DNA of 64,000 nucleotides from the NCBI GenBank assembly GCA_015152525.1, contig SUTU01000014.1, positions 1-64,000 on the forward strand. The letters run 5' to 3'. This DNA comes from Cyanobacteria bacterium SIG28. Lineage in GTDB: Bacteria; Cyanobacteriota; Vampirovibrionia; Gastranaerophilales; Gastranaerophilaceae. Each line of letters opens with the position of its first letter. The first letter of the stretch is position 1. Below the pieces are notes generated by a model. It was not told the DNA's origin. It did not search any database and worked only from the letters and a program-made list of their open reading frames with translations. Positions 42,115 through 49,351 of this stretch are shown here, one piece after another. The position numbers and the translations under genes are program-made.

Positions 42115-42381
42115 TTATTTATTTTTTTGATATGCAAATGACCACAAGTCATCAAGAGATTTTCTTACAGTACTATATTTTTCTATAGTCCATTTATTAT
42201 CCATATTATTTTTTTCTGTACTTAAAAGAGTTGCATAAGTATTATTTACAATTGTATTAACATTAGTATTAATTTCAATAAGATGGTTATTAATATCAGA
42301 TAAAATATTGATTCCAATTATTAAAAACATAATAATTAAAATTAGTAAAAAATTATTTAGCGAAAATTGTATTGGTTTCAT
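42115..42381 (-). CDS. small membrane protein between fliP and fliQ, unknown
   Basis: 88 residues, with an AAAGGAG SD. One strongly hydrophobic segment lies at residues 10-27 (FLLILIIMFLIIGINIL). A polar C-terminal part of 60 residues (IEINTNVNTIVNNTYATLLS; YSTVRKSLDDLWSFAYQKNK) follows. The orientation is probably N-in with the tail outside. fliP and fliQ are normally adjacent, so an inserted membrane protein is unusual. Family not recognised. Confidence 0.6.
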   Translation of the reverse strand: MKPIQFSLNNFLLILIIMFLIIGINILSDINNHLIEINTNVNTIVNNTYATLLSTEKNNMDNKWTIEKYSTVRKSLDDLWSFAYQKNK

Positions 42382-42394
42382 TTTGTTTTCTCCT

Positions 42395-43033
42395 TTAATT
42401 GTAACTTTGTACCAACCCTTGTACTATCAACGCCCAACCATCTACTGCAATAAATATCAGCAACTTAAACGGTAACGAAATAATCGTTGGTGATAACATA
42501 AACATCCCGAGTGCCAGCAAAATATTTGCTACAACCAAATCCAAAACAATAAACGGTACAAATACCACAAAACCAATCTCGAATGCGACTTTTAATTCAC
42601 TCAAAATATAAGCAGGTGCAATTTCCCACAAGGTTAATTCCTCAGGTGATTTTGGTGGCGTTTTACGTTTCAACTCAACGAAAAATGCTAAATCGCTTTC
42701 TCTAGTTTGTTTCATCATAAACTCTTTTAATGGTTTCGAACCCTCCTCAATTGCCAAAATTAAATTTTGACTTTTTTGATAAGGAATTGAACCTTTTTCG
42801 TACATTTTTTCAAATACACCACCCATAGTATAAAAAGTTAAAATCATACACAAACCTATTGTTACTATAGAAGGTGGAACTTGAACACCCATTGCCGTTT
42901 TCAACAAAGAAAACACTATTGTAAATCTTAAAAAACAAGTCATACAACAAAATGCAAACGGTAACAATGAAAATAAAGACATTACCGTTAACATCTGTAA
43001 GACTGGGTTCATATTTCCTAATACTGATTCCAT
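42395..43033 (-). CDS. fliP: flagellar export gate protein FliP
   Basis: 212 residues from ATG 43033, which has AAAGG nine bases upstream. An alternative ATG at 43060 would add nine residues encoded by a tandem repeat. Core motifs are FLRFTIVFSLLKTAMGVQVPP, GLCMILTFYTMGG, ESDLAFFVELKRKTPPKSPE and PAYILSELKVAFEIGFVVFVPF. The protein starts near the first membrane helix and lacks the cleavable signal and leading segment that many FliP proteins have. It is the core of the export gate in the inner membrane. A 232-base gap with repeats separates it from fliO. Confidence 0.93.
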   Translation of the reverse strand: MESVLGNMNPVLQMLTVMSLFSLLPFAFCCMTCFLRFTIVFSLLKTAMGVQVPPSIVTIGLCMILTFYTMGGVFEKMYEKGSIPYQKSQNLILAIEEGSKPLKEFMMKQTRESDLAFFVELKRKTPPKSPEELTLWEIAPAYILSELKVAFEIGFVVFVPFIVLDLVVANILLALGMFMLSPTIISLPFKLLIFIAVDGWALIVQGLVQSYN

Positions 43034-43038
43034 TTTTT

Positions 43039-43229
43039 TCAACCTTTGGGCGGCACACATTTTGTTATCTCTACCAGCTTTGTCGTTTTGCCTCTTCCGT
43101 GTGCCTTTGGAACAAACTACCGACTTGTATTGCGCTGTGTTTCAACCTTTGGGTGGCACACATTTTGTTATCTCTACCAGTTTTGTCGTTTTGCCTCTTC
43201 CGTGTGCCTTTGGAACAAACTACCGACTT
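43039..43229. repeat. 102-bp tandem duplication between fliO and fliP
   Basis: Copy 1 is 43039-43139 and copy 2 is 43141-43229, period 102 bases, differing at two positions plus the end. Within each, GGCACAC and GTGTGCC on the minus strand form an inverted pair about 45 bases apart. The period is 34 codons, but on the minus strand the ATG of the outer copy meets TAG after 30 codons, so it is not coding. Confidence 0.9.
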
Positions 43230-43265
43230 ATTAAAAACTGGGACCTTATTAACTTAATCACTTGT

Positions 43266-43670
43266 TTATTGTCTTATTCTTTCTGCCAAATTTTTCATTA
43301 CAGAATCGTATGGTTTTTCTTGTGTTTTATAAATTCCTAACGAAGCTTTATCCATATAATTTTCCTTCTTAGGTTTATATTCATTTCTTAAAGTATCTTT
43401 AAAACTCAATTCTGCACCTTTTTCTTCTGAATTTAATTTTGATATCAAATTCGTTCTGTCAGCGTCAGAAGCTATTAAAAATTTTTCCTCGCCTGCAGAA
43501 ACAATGTAAAGAGTTTTTCTTGGTGCAATATTCATTGAATCAACTATTTTTAAGGTTTTAGATTGTTTTTTTATACCGCAACCTGTTGAGGATTTGAAAA
43601 CCAGCATAGCTACAACAAAAACCCCAACCATTGCTAATGTGTATACAATAAAATTAGTTAAATATCCCAT
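43266..43670 (-). CDS. fliO: flagellar biosynthesis protein FliO
   Basis: 134 residues, with a GGAG SD. One N-terminal membrane span (residues 5-25, IVYTLAMVGVFVVAMLVF) is followed by the FliO cytoplasmic beta domain: LKIVDSMNIAPRKTLYIVSAG, then EKFLIASDADRTNLISKL. The charged C-terminal tail is variable in the family. FliO helps assemble FliP rings. The gene order switch protein, fliO, fliP, fliQ, fliR is conserved in many flagellates. Confidence 0.87.
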   Translation of the reverse strand: MGYLTNFIVYTLAMVGVFVVAMLVFKSSTGCGIKKQSKTLKIVDSMNIAPRKTLYIVSAGEEKFLIASDADRTNLISKLNSEEKGAELSFKDTLRNEYKPKKENYMDKASLGIYKTQEKPYDSVMKNLAERIRQ

Positions 43671-43739
43671 TTCTATCTCCGTAAATAAGTATTGAAATTA
43701 CTACATACTTAATAACTTTTCCCCAAAAGTCAATAAATC

Positions 43740-44834
43740 CTAAGCTTTTTCTTCAACTTCAAAATCGCTGTAATCGAAGTCGTCTTCACCTGTATTATTT
43801 GCTGTAGCATTTGGATTATTTGAAACGTTTCCTGAGTCATCTTTTGACTCGTTAGTATCGTTAACATTTTCGATTCTCACGCCAAATCTGTCGTTTATTA
43901 TAACTAATTCACCTTTAGCTATAGTTTTTCCGCCAACTTTTAGGGAGATTTTATTATCGTAAACTGAACATAAATCAACTATTAAGCCTTCTTCAATACT
44001 TTTTAATTCACCAAGAGTTACTTTAACTTTTTCAAACTCTGCAAGCATATCAACTTGTATGCTATCCCATAAATTAGAATTTGTATTATTTTCCATGTCA
44101 TTTCCTCCGGACATATCATAAGGTTCTATAATTCTTTCATTAGGTTTAATCCTAATTTTTTGCACTATGTTTTCACAGATGAAAGTCATTTCTGATGAAT
44201 TACTATTTTCAAACAAAACAATATCACCCACATCCAATTTCTTTACATCTGCCAATGGGAATGAAGTGCTGCCAACAAGTAAATTAACTTCAACCGGCGA
44301 GAAAGCAAAATCTCTATCCTCAAATCTTGGCGGTTTTTCCTCTGCAATTTGAGGTGATAGAATATCTTTTGGCACTGAAATTATAAATTTGGCAGCTGTT
44401 TCAGATATTTCGCTTTTTACATAGTAAGTAAAATGTAGTATTTCACTATAACGGCGGTTTGGTTCTATAGTAAAGTTTGGGGCAAGTGATTCGTAAACAA
44501 AATCGTTAAAAGCCGTTATTATTCTTGCTTCAAGTTCTGAAACTTCTGTTAAATCAAATCGTTTATTATTTTTTCCTAAAACTTTGTCTAAAATTACATT
44601 GATAGCTTCTTGAGAAATACGAATATAAACATCATTTTTTGCATTAATTTTTACTTTAGTTACAAAAAAAGTTTCGTTTTGTGAAAGTATATTCATATTT
44701 TCACTAATCGAAGCAAGTTTATATTCAAACCCCTCAAAGAAAAACTCGTTTGTGCAATTTTTTACAACCGGTGTGAATATTGAATCATACCAAGAAAAAT
44801 GTTTATATAATTCTTCAAAAAAGATTGAATTCAT
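43740..44834 (-). CDS. flagellar motor switch protein with two SpoA domains (FliM/FliN/FliY-like)
   Basis: 364 residues. Residues 1-180 resemble the FliM/FliY middle region (ISQEAINVILDKVLG; LTEVSELEARIITAFNDFVYESL). A first SpoA domain lies at about 188-235 (VEVNLLVGSTSFPLADVKKLDVGDIVLFEN). A second, FliN-like one lies at about 257-325 (VKVTLGELKSIEEGLIVDLC; VGGKTIAKGELVIINDRFGVRI). An Asn/Asp-rich acidic tail ends the protein. It would build the cytoplasmic C-ring. Two SpoA domains in one chain recall FliY or T3SS SctQ. The SD is AAGG, and it opens the export operon. Confidence 0.82.
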   Translation of the reverse strand: MNSIFFEELYKHFSWYDSIFTPVVKNCTNEFFFEGFEYKLASISENMNILSQNETFFVTKVKINAKNDVYIRISQEAINVILDKVLGKNNKRFDLTEVSELEARIITAFNDFVYESLAPNFTIEPNRRYSEILHFTYYVKSEISETAAKFIISVPKDILSPQIAEEKPPRFEDRDFAFSPVEVNLLVGSTSFPLADVKKLDVGDIVLFENSNSSEMTFICENIVQKIRIKPNERIIEPYDMSGGNDMENNTNSNLWDSIQVDMLAEFEKVKVTLGELKSIEEGLIVDLCSVYDNKISLKVGGKTIAKGELVIINDRFGVRIENVNDTNESKDDSGNVSNNPNATANNTGEDDFDYSDFEVEEKA

Positions 44835-44993
44835 TTTTTAACCTTCTTCCAATGCCATTGTAGCAGGTCATCGGTTCTTTAAATTTTCAATTTCTAAAAA
44901 TCGAAAATCTTCTCCCTACTATAGTCCATCTGTATCGTAAAGGTTTTTTTATAAAAAGACATCATCTGTTTGTATTAAAAAAATCTATAATTA

Positions 44994-45002
44994 TGTTAAG
45001 AT
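44994..45002 (+). promoter_or_regulatory. extended -10 promoter of the DUF1653 gene (leaderless)
   Basis: TGtTAAGAT is followed by AAATTT and ATG 45009: a six-base gap with no SD. A second box, TATAAT, lies 11 bases further upstream. Confidence 0.55.
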
Positions 45003-45008
45003 AAATTT

Positions 45009-45212
45009 ATGCAAGAAATTATAATCGGAAAAACATACAAACATTATAAAGGTAATTTATATAAAATTATCGCTTTAGCTAAACATTCGGAAACGACAGA
45101 GGATATGGTTGTTTATCAATCTCTTGAAAACGGGCAAGTATGGGTTCGACCAAAATATATGTGGAATGAAACTATAGATAATTCAGGTATTTTGAGGTTT
45201 ACCTTATGCTAA
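45009..45212 (+). CDS. DUF1653 protein
   Basis: 67 residues covering the whole DUF1653 domain: GKTYKHYKGNLYKIIALAKH, SETTEDMVVYQSL and VWVRPKYMW. It is a small beta-barrel-like fold of unknown function that occurs alone or fused to nucleotide-related enzymes. The downstream 52-residue gene overlaps it by seven bases. Confidence 0.85.
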   Translation: MQEIIIGKTYKHYKGNLYKIIALAKHSETTEDMVVYQSLENGQVWVRPKYMWNETIDNSGILRFTLC

Positions 45213-45364
45213 CCCGTGAAGTCCGTCAGTGGATTGAAAAAGTTGAACGAAATCAATATTCATACGAAGACGCTATGTATGAATTTATTCGTTTTTCAAG
45301 GTATTTGACAAAAGAAGAAATTTTGCAATTAAAAAAAAGATTAGAAACCTGTTACAAAGCTTAA
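45206..45364 (+). CDS. small protein, 52 aa, overlapping the DUF1653 gene
   Basis: ATG 45206 has GAGG eight bases upstream, inside the DUF1653 gene, and the frame ends at TAA 45362-45364. The peptide (MLTREVRQWIEKVERNQYSY ... LTKEEILQLKKRLETCYKA) is charged and two-helical, and resembles small helical regulatory or antitoxin-like proteins in general build only. The overlap implies coupled translation with DUF1653. Confidence 0.6.
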   Translation: MLTREVRQWIEKVERNQYSYEDAMYEFIRFSRYLTKEEILQLKKRLETCYKA

Positions 45365-45444
45365 TAAATTACCTTAATCAAGCAATTTATTGTATTTTAA
45401 AAACTTTATATTAATGTAGGCAGGTATTTTTTTGTAGGAAAAGT

Positions 45445-46944
45445 ATGAGTTATAGTTACTACTATCAAAATCCCAATATAGCGCCAAAAACAGCGTATCC
45501 ACCATTTAAAGCTGGGGTTACTGATGTTGTAACAAAACCTACAGAAGCAATTGCCAATGTTATTGAGACAGGGGTTGATACGTTTGTTAAGGAGGAAGAT
45601 ACTAAAAAGAAGAAAAAACGTAAGAAAATAATATATACAGCTTCTTCTGTAATGGTATTAGGTGCTATAGTTGCATTACTTAACCCTAAAATGACTTCAA
45701 AATTTACCAATAAATTAAAAAATATACAACAACAAGCAAAACTTAAGAAATTAAAAAGCGAGGACAACCCTATAGCCAAATTTTATCACGCATCTGTAGA
45801 AAAAGTTTCAGGGTTAACCCAAAATGTAGCAAATGTTTTTGGTAATGCTAATACTTGGAAAGACGGCGTGTTTAAGAGCATGTGTACTAATCGGGATAAA
45901 AAATATTATAGTTTTATAACTAAAAACGAAGGTGTTTATAAAGCTGTTAAAAAAGTTGATAATGGGTTTGTCAGTTTAATGGAAAAACCGCATAAAGCTA
46001 TCACAAATTGGTTTGATAATTTAGGAAAATTTACGGTTAATGCTAAATATCGTAATAGTGCTAAAAAATTGGATTCATTAGAAATAACATTGAGAGAATA
46101 TCGAAAAAAATTACCTGCTGATAAACAACGTTTAGTAGATGAGAAATTAAAAGAAATTGCCGGAAGCAGAACTTATTTTTCAAAAGAACAAACTGCTGAG
46201 CGGTTTGTAAATCAAGAAAATTTGATGAAAGACATAGAATCGGATTTTTGGACAATAAATGATAAGTATTTCGATTTAGACAATCCTAAAAACGATTCGT
46301 TTGGTAAGGTTATGAAAAATCTGTTTACTCGTAAAAGTTCAAGAGTAAAAGGAACTGATTATTGGGTTCAGGATGCTTTGCAAAGCAAAAAGGCAGAAGT
46401 TGAGAAACAAGGTCAAAATGCAGTTGAAAGGCTGATGGGTAACGGTAAAGATAAAAAAGGCTTATATGATGAAGTTATAGACTTGATGGACGGGTATATA
46501 ACAAAAGAAGAACTTGCAGTTTATCAGAAAAACTTAAATAAAGCCGGTAAAAGCTTGAGAAAAGCAAATATTAGCGAATGTGTTGATTATTTTGACAAAA
46601 AACGAGATTTAATTATGGGTGGTGCACCAACCGATATATTAACGGCACTAGGTGGTTTAGGCTTGTGCGGATTAGCTGTTGCCAGAGCTGATAATAAAGA
46701 AGAACGTCAATCTCGACTACTTACAGCCGGTGTGCCGGTAGTATTAGGGTTTGGCTCATCATTAGCTTTAGCCGGTGCGCTTGTATCCGGTCCTGTCGGT
46801 TTGGCTGTTGGTGCAGCAGTTTCGGTTATAACAGGTATTGGATGTGATTTGATTAACAAAAGATTGTTTGGTGATAAAGATGAGTTAACACCGGAAGAAC
46901 AACTTGCGCAAAATAAAAAGACAAAGGTGGTTAAAAATGCTTAA
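45445..46944 (+). CDS. large membrane-associated protein, unknown
   Basis: 499 residues. The Tyr/Pro-rich N-terminus (MSYSYYYQNPNIAPKTAYPP) has no signal peptide. A Lys-rich stretch (KKKKKRKK, about 55-62) precedes one hydrophobic segment (YTASSVMVLGAIVALL). A 330-residue charged helical region follows, with coiled-coil potential. A C-terminal Gly/Ala-rich hydrophobic pair (ILTALGGLGLCGLAVA; LALAGALVSGPVGLAVGAAV) reads as a hairpin in the membrane. I recognise no family. Its stop codon shares TTAA with the convergent kinase gene. Confidence 0.6.
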   Translation: MSYSYYYQNPNIAPKTAYPPFKAGVTDVVTKPTEAIANVIETGVDTFVKEEDTKKKKKRKKIIYTASSVMVLGAIVALLNPKMTSKFTNKLKNIQQQAKLKKLKSEDNPIAKFYHASVEKVSGLTQNVANVFGNANTWKDGVFKSMCTNRDKKYYSFITKNEGVYKAVKKVDNGFVSLMEKPHKAITNWFDNLGKFTVNAKYRNSAKKLDSLEITLREYRKKLPADKQRLVDEKLKEIAGSRTYFSKEQTAERFVNQENLMKDIESDFWTINDKYFDLDNPKNDSFGKVMKNLFTRKSSRVKGTDYWVQDALQSKKAEVEKQGQNAVERLMGNGKDKKGLYDEVIDLMDGYITKEELAVYQKNLNKAGKSLRKANISECVDYFDKKRDLIMGGAPTDILTALGGLGLCGLAVARADNKEERQSRLLTAGVPVVLGFGSSLALAGALVSGPVGLAVGAAVSVITGIGCDLINKRLFGDKDELTPEEQLAQNKKTKVVKNA

Positions 46945-47447
46945 CGTAATGTTTCAACAATTTTTAGAACATTTTTTTTCAATGTTTCGTAATCCTTGTT
47001 ATTGTCGATTACAAAATCCCAATCCTGAATATTATCTAAATCAACTTCGGTAACATCGTCTTCGCCGATTAATTTCCCGCCACGCAATTCCCTTATTTCA
47101 CGTTCAGCTTCAACTCTGATTGTTATTGCACCAGCTTTTTTAAACACATCATATTCATGTTTGATACGTACATCTGTTACAACGATATTTCCTTCTTGAG
47201 CAATAATTTTATCAAGCCAATAATCCGGTGATTGACTTCGCCCCCAGTTACCTAAATCAATTAAGCCTTGTCTATATTGAACTTTGTTAGCTTCGATTTC
47301 TTCATAAGTCAAATTATTTAGTTTTCCGTATTCAATTTTTATAATATCGCCCATTGCACAACGTCTAAAATCTTTCATTTCTTCCAAAAGAATTTTAGCT
47401 GCCGTATCTTTACCTGAATATTGTTTTCCTGAAAAAGTTATAATCAT
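46941..47447 (-). CDS. P-loop nucleoside/phosphometabolite kinase-like protein
   Basis: 168 residues. The N-terminal P-loop reads FSGKQYSGKDTAAKIL. Later blocks (YRQGLIDLGNWGRSQSPDYW; VVTDVRIKHEYDVFKKAGA; ITIRVEAEREIRELRGG) match the layout shared by phage deoxynucleoside monophosphate kinases and eukaryote-type phosphomevalonate kinases, including the DVR motif after beta 3. It probably phosphorylates a nucleotide or another phosphorylated small molecule; the substrate cannot be read from sequence. It is a single-gene unit. Confidence 0.6.
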   Translation of the reverse strand: MIITFSGKQYSGKDTAAKILLEEMKDFRRCAMGDIIKIEYGKLNNLTYEEIEANKVQYRQGLIDLGNWGRSQSPDYWLDKIIAQEGNIVVTDVRIKHEYDVFKKAGAITIRVEAEREIRELRGGKLIGEDDVTEVDLDNIQDWDFVIDNNKDYETLKKNVLKIVETLR

Positions 47448-47549
47448 AAATTTTATAATACTACAAAAATTATTAACTTTTATTAATTAAAGTAGCAAAT
47501 TTTATTCGTTGTTTGTTTTTATATAAATGTAGAATTCTATAGGTGATTT

Positions 47550-48362
47550 GTGGTAAGTAGTGTTTCAAATAATTATGGAAACTATTATTATGACGGGAAT
47601 AATGTGTATACTCGTCAAGATCCTGACAAAGCACGTGCCGGTGTGATTTTAGCCGGTGTGGCAACTGCTGCTATTGCGAAACTGCTACCGAGTTTTTCTA
47701 ATCCGTTTTTTAAACAAGTGGCAAAAGAACACGCTAATAATCACCTTTATAAAGATGCTTTTATGCAATCAATCAATAATTCCGGGTTAAAAGAAAAAGG
47801 GCTGAATTTTGTTAACCTGACATCGTCTGAAAAATATAAAGATATTGCTGCCGGTTTCAATGCTTGTTATATGCCCGGTTCAAAATCTATTATGTTAAAT
47901 GCAGAGAAAGCTACTATATCAGGGTTTCATGAACTCGGACATGCTATGAACCATTTGAAAAGTAAAACAGGCAAATTGCTTCAAAAATGTCGAAAACCCG
48001 GTTATGCAATAGTCGGTTTAATGGGCTGGATGGCATTAAATGTGAGGAATAAGCCAAAGGGCGCTGAACGAAATTTTGAAGAAGTTATAGAAGATAATGC
48101 CGGTAAAATTGCATTTTGTGCAATGTTGCCGACTGTTATTGAAGAAGCAATGGCAAGTTATAAAGGTGTTAAACTTGCCAAAGAGGCCGGATTAGCAGAA
48201 CCTCTTGTAAAAAATCTTAAAAAATTATACGGAAAAGCTTTATTAAGTTACCTTGGTTATGCAACAATCTCCGGTTTGTCTGTTTTTGTAGCGAGTAAAA
48301 TCATGGAAACATTTACCCGACCAAAAAAAGTCGAGCCGCAGGACTGGCACAATACCTATTAA
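47550..48362 (+). CDS. putative membrane-associated zinc metallopeptidase
   Basis: 270 residues from GTG 47550, with AGGTGA upstream. HELGH at 127-131, preceded by ISGF, is a zincin-type HExxH site. The glutamates in EEVIED (about 177) and VIEEAMASYKG (about 203) are candidates for the third ligand. Hydrophobic segments lie at about 30-47 and 152-166 and near 237-255, so the active site may face the membrane or envelope. It is not M48 by motif. The Tyr/Asn-rich N-terminus resembles that of the membrane protein at 45445. The 3' end overlaps a minus-strand terminator. Confidence 0.6.
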   Translation: MVSSVSNNYGNYYYDGNNVYTRQDPDKARAGVILAGVATAAIAKLLPSFSNPFFKQVAKEHANNHLYKDAFMQSINNSGLKEKGLNFVNLTSSEKYKDIAAGFNACYMPGSKSIMLNAEKATISGFHELGHAMNHLKSKTGKLLQKCRKPGYAIVGLMGWMALNVRNKPKGAERNFEEVIEDNAGKIAFCAMLPTVIEEAMASYKGVKLAKEAGLAEPLVKNLKKLYGKALLSYLGYATISGLSVFVASKIMETFTRPKKVEPQDWHNTY

Positions 48363-48376
48363 AACGGCTCGACTTA
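48322..48376 (-). terminator. terminator of the dfx-ferritin operon
   Basis: On the minus strand AAGTCGAGCCG pairs with CGGCTCGACTT around a 26-base loop, followed by seven Ts. Half of it lies inside the last codons of the convergent peptidase-like gene. Confidence 0.75.
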
Positions 48377-48386
48377 TAAGCTTAAA

Positions 48387-48878
48387 TTATTCGGTTCTTT
48401 CTGATAGTTCTTTGTCCATAAGGTAAAGAGCTACTTTATCTTCACCAAATAATTCAAGACGTTTGATAATATTTTTGACAGTTTCTTCTTCTTCAACTTG
48501 TTCTGCAATAAACCAATCGATAAAATTTAGAGTCATTCTGTCGCATTCTTCTTCTGCTTTTTTGGCAATTTCCATTATAGAATTTGTTATACTTTTTTCG
48601 TGTTCATAAATATAGTTAAAAATGGATAAGATACCGTTAAATTCAAATTCTGGTGTTTTAATTTGTTTAAGAGTTACAAAACTGTTGCAATCAATTAAGT
48701 AGTCAAATATTTTTAACCCGTGTTCAACTTCTTCTTTGGCTTGAATTTTGGTCCAAGTTGCAAATCCGTTTAAACCAAGTTCTTTTAAATATGCTGACAT
48801 TGATAAATACAAATATCCTGAATAGAATTCTTTGTTTATTTGTTCGTTTAAGATTACGTTTATATTTTCACTAATCAT
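48387..48878 (-). CDS. ferritin
   Basis: 163 residues from ATG 48878, with a GGAGGAG SD; the upstream extension overlaps the desulfoferrodoxin gene. The ferroxidase residues are visible: E17 (NKEFYSGYLYL), E50 and H53 (KEEVEHGLKI), E94 region (YEHEKSITNSI) and the Q-x-x-E pair in IAEQVEEEETV. It is of the bacterial FtnA type, storing iron in a 24-subunit shell. It overlaps the desulfoferrodoxin stop by eight bases and is translated after it. Confidence 0.95.
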   Translation of the reverse strand: MISENINVILNEQINKEFYSGYLYLSMSAYLKELGLNGFATWTKIQAKEEVEHGLKIFDYLIDCNSFVTLKQIKTPEFEFNGILSIFNYIYEHEKSITNSIMEIAKKAEEECDRMTLNFIDWFIAEQVEEEETVKNIIKRLELFGEDKVALYLMDKELSERTE

Positions 48879-49260
48879 CTTTACTCCTCCATAAACCGTG
48901 AATATTACAATGCTCAAGGGCTTCTAAATCTGATTTGCAATCATTTATATTAAATTCAGCCGGTTCGTTAGGGTTAAGATATTTAAGACAGAATTTTGAC
49001 TTATCTTTAGCAATTACTTCAATAAATTGGATATAATGTTCTTCACTCATTGGATGATTTCTTAAAGTAACAAATTTTCCGTTTTCATTTTCTTCAAAAA
49101 TTGGTTCGTGTTTTTCTGCAAGTTCATTATTTTCTTCATATTTAGGTGTTAACCGTTCCATGTTTTCACCGCAACAAACCAAAACCCCGTTTCCGGAAAT
49201 TAGTACTTGAACGATGTTTCCACATTCAAGACATTTATAAATTTCGAGTTTTTCTGTCAT
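48871..49260 (-). CDS. dfx: desulfoferrodoxin (superoxide reductase)
   Basis: 129 residues. The N-terminal desulforedoxin site has CLECG and CCGENM (four Cys). The C-terminal superoxide reductase iron centre has EKHEPIFEE, NHPMSEEHYIQFIEV and EHCNIHGLW, supplying the four His and one Cys. The usual lysine of the active loop (EKHxP) is present as EK. It reduces superoxide to peroxide without making oxygen, matching the rubrerythrin at the window's start. It has an AAAGGA SD and forms an operon with ferritin. Confidence 0.96.
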   Translation of the reverse strand: MTEKLEIYKCLECGNIVQVLISGNGVLVCCGENMERLTPKYEENNELAEKHEPIFEENENGKFVTLRNHPMSEEHYIQFIEVIAKDKSKFCLKYLNPNEPAEFNINDCKSDLEALEHCNIHGLWRSKDD

Positions 49261-49336
49261 TTTTTATCCTTTCGTTTTTAAGTATTTTCATATTATCTTT
49301 TTAAAGATTTTTTTCATTGTAGTAATGGCTAATTTG

Positions 49337-49345
49337 TGATATTAT
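49337..49345 (+). promoter_or_regulatory. extended -10 promoter of the YkgJ gene (leaderless)
   Basis: TGaTATTAT is followed by TTCGAT and ATG 49352, a six-base gap. A possible -35, TTGTAG, lies 17 bases upstream of the box (49317-49322). No SD. Confidence 0.65.
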
Positions 49346-49351
49346 TTCGAT

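Noticed and set aside
42952-43340. Several 60-100 residue plus-strand frames between fliO and fliP
   Set aside because: They are translations of the 102-bp tandem duplication and of the antisense strand of fliP and fliO.
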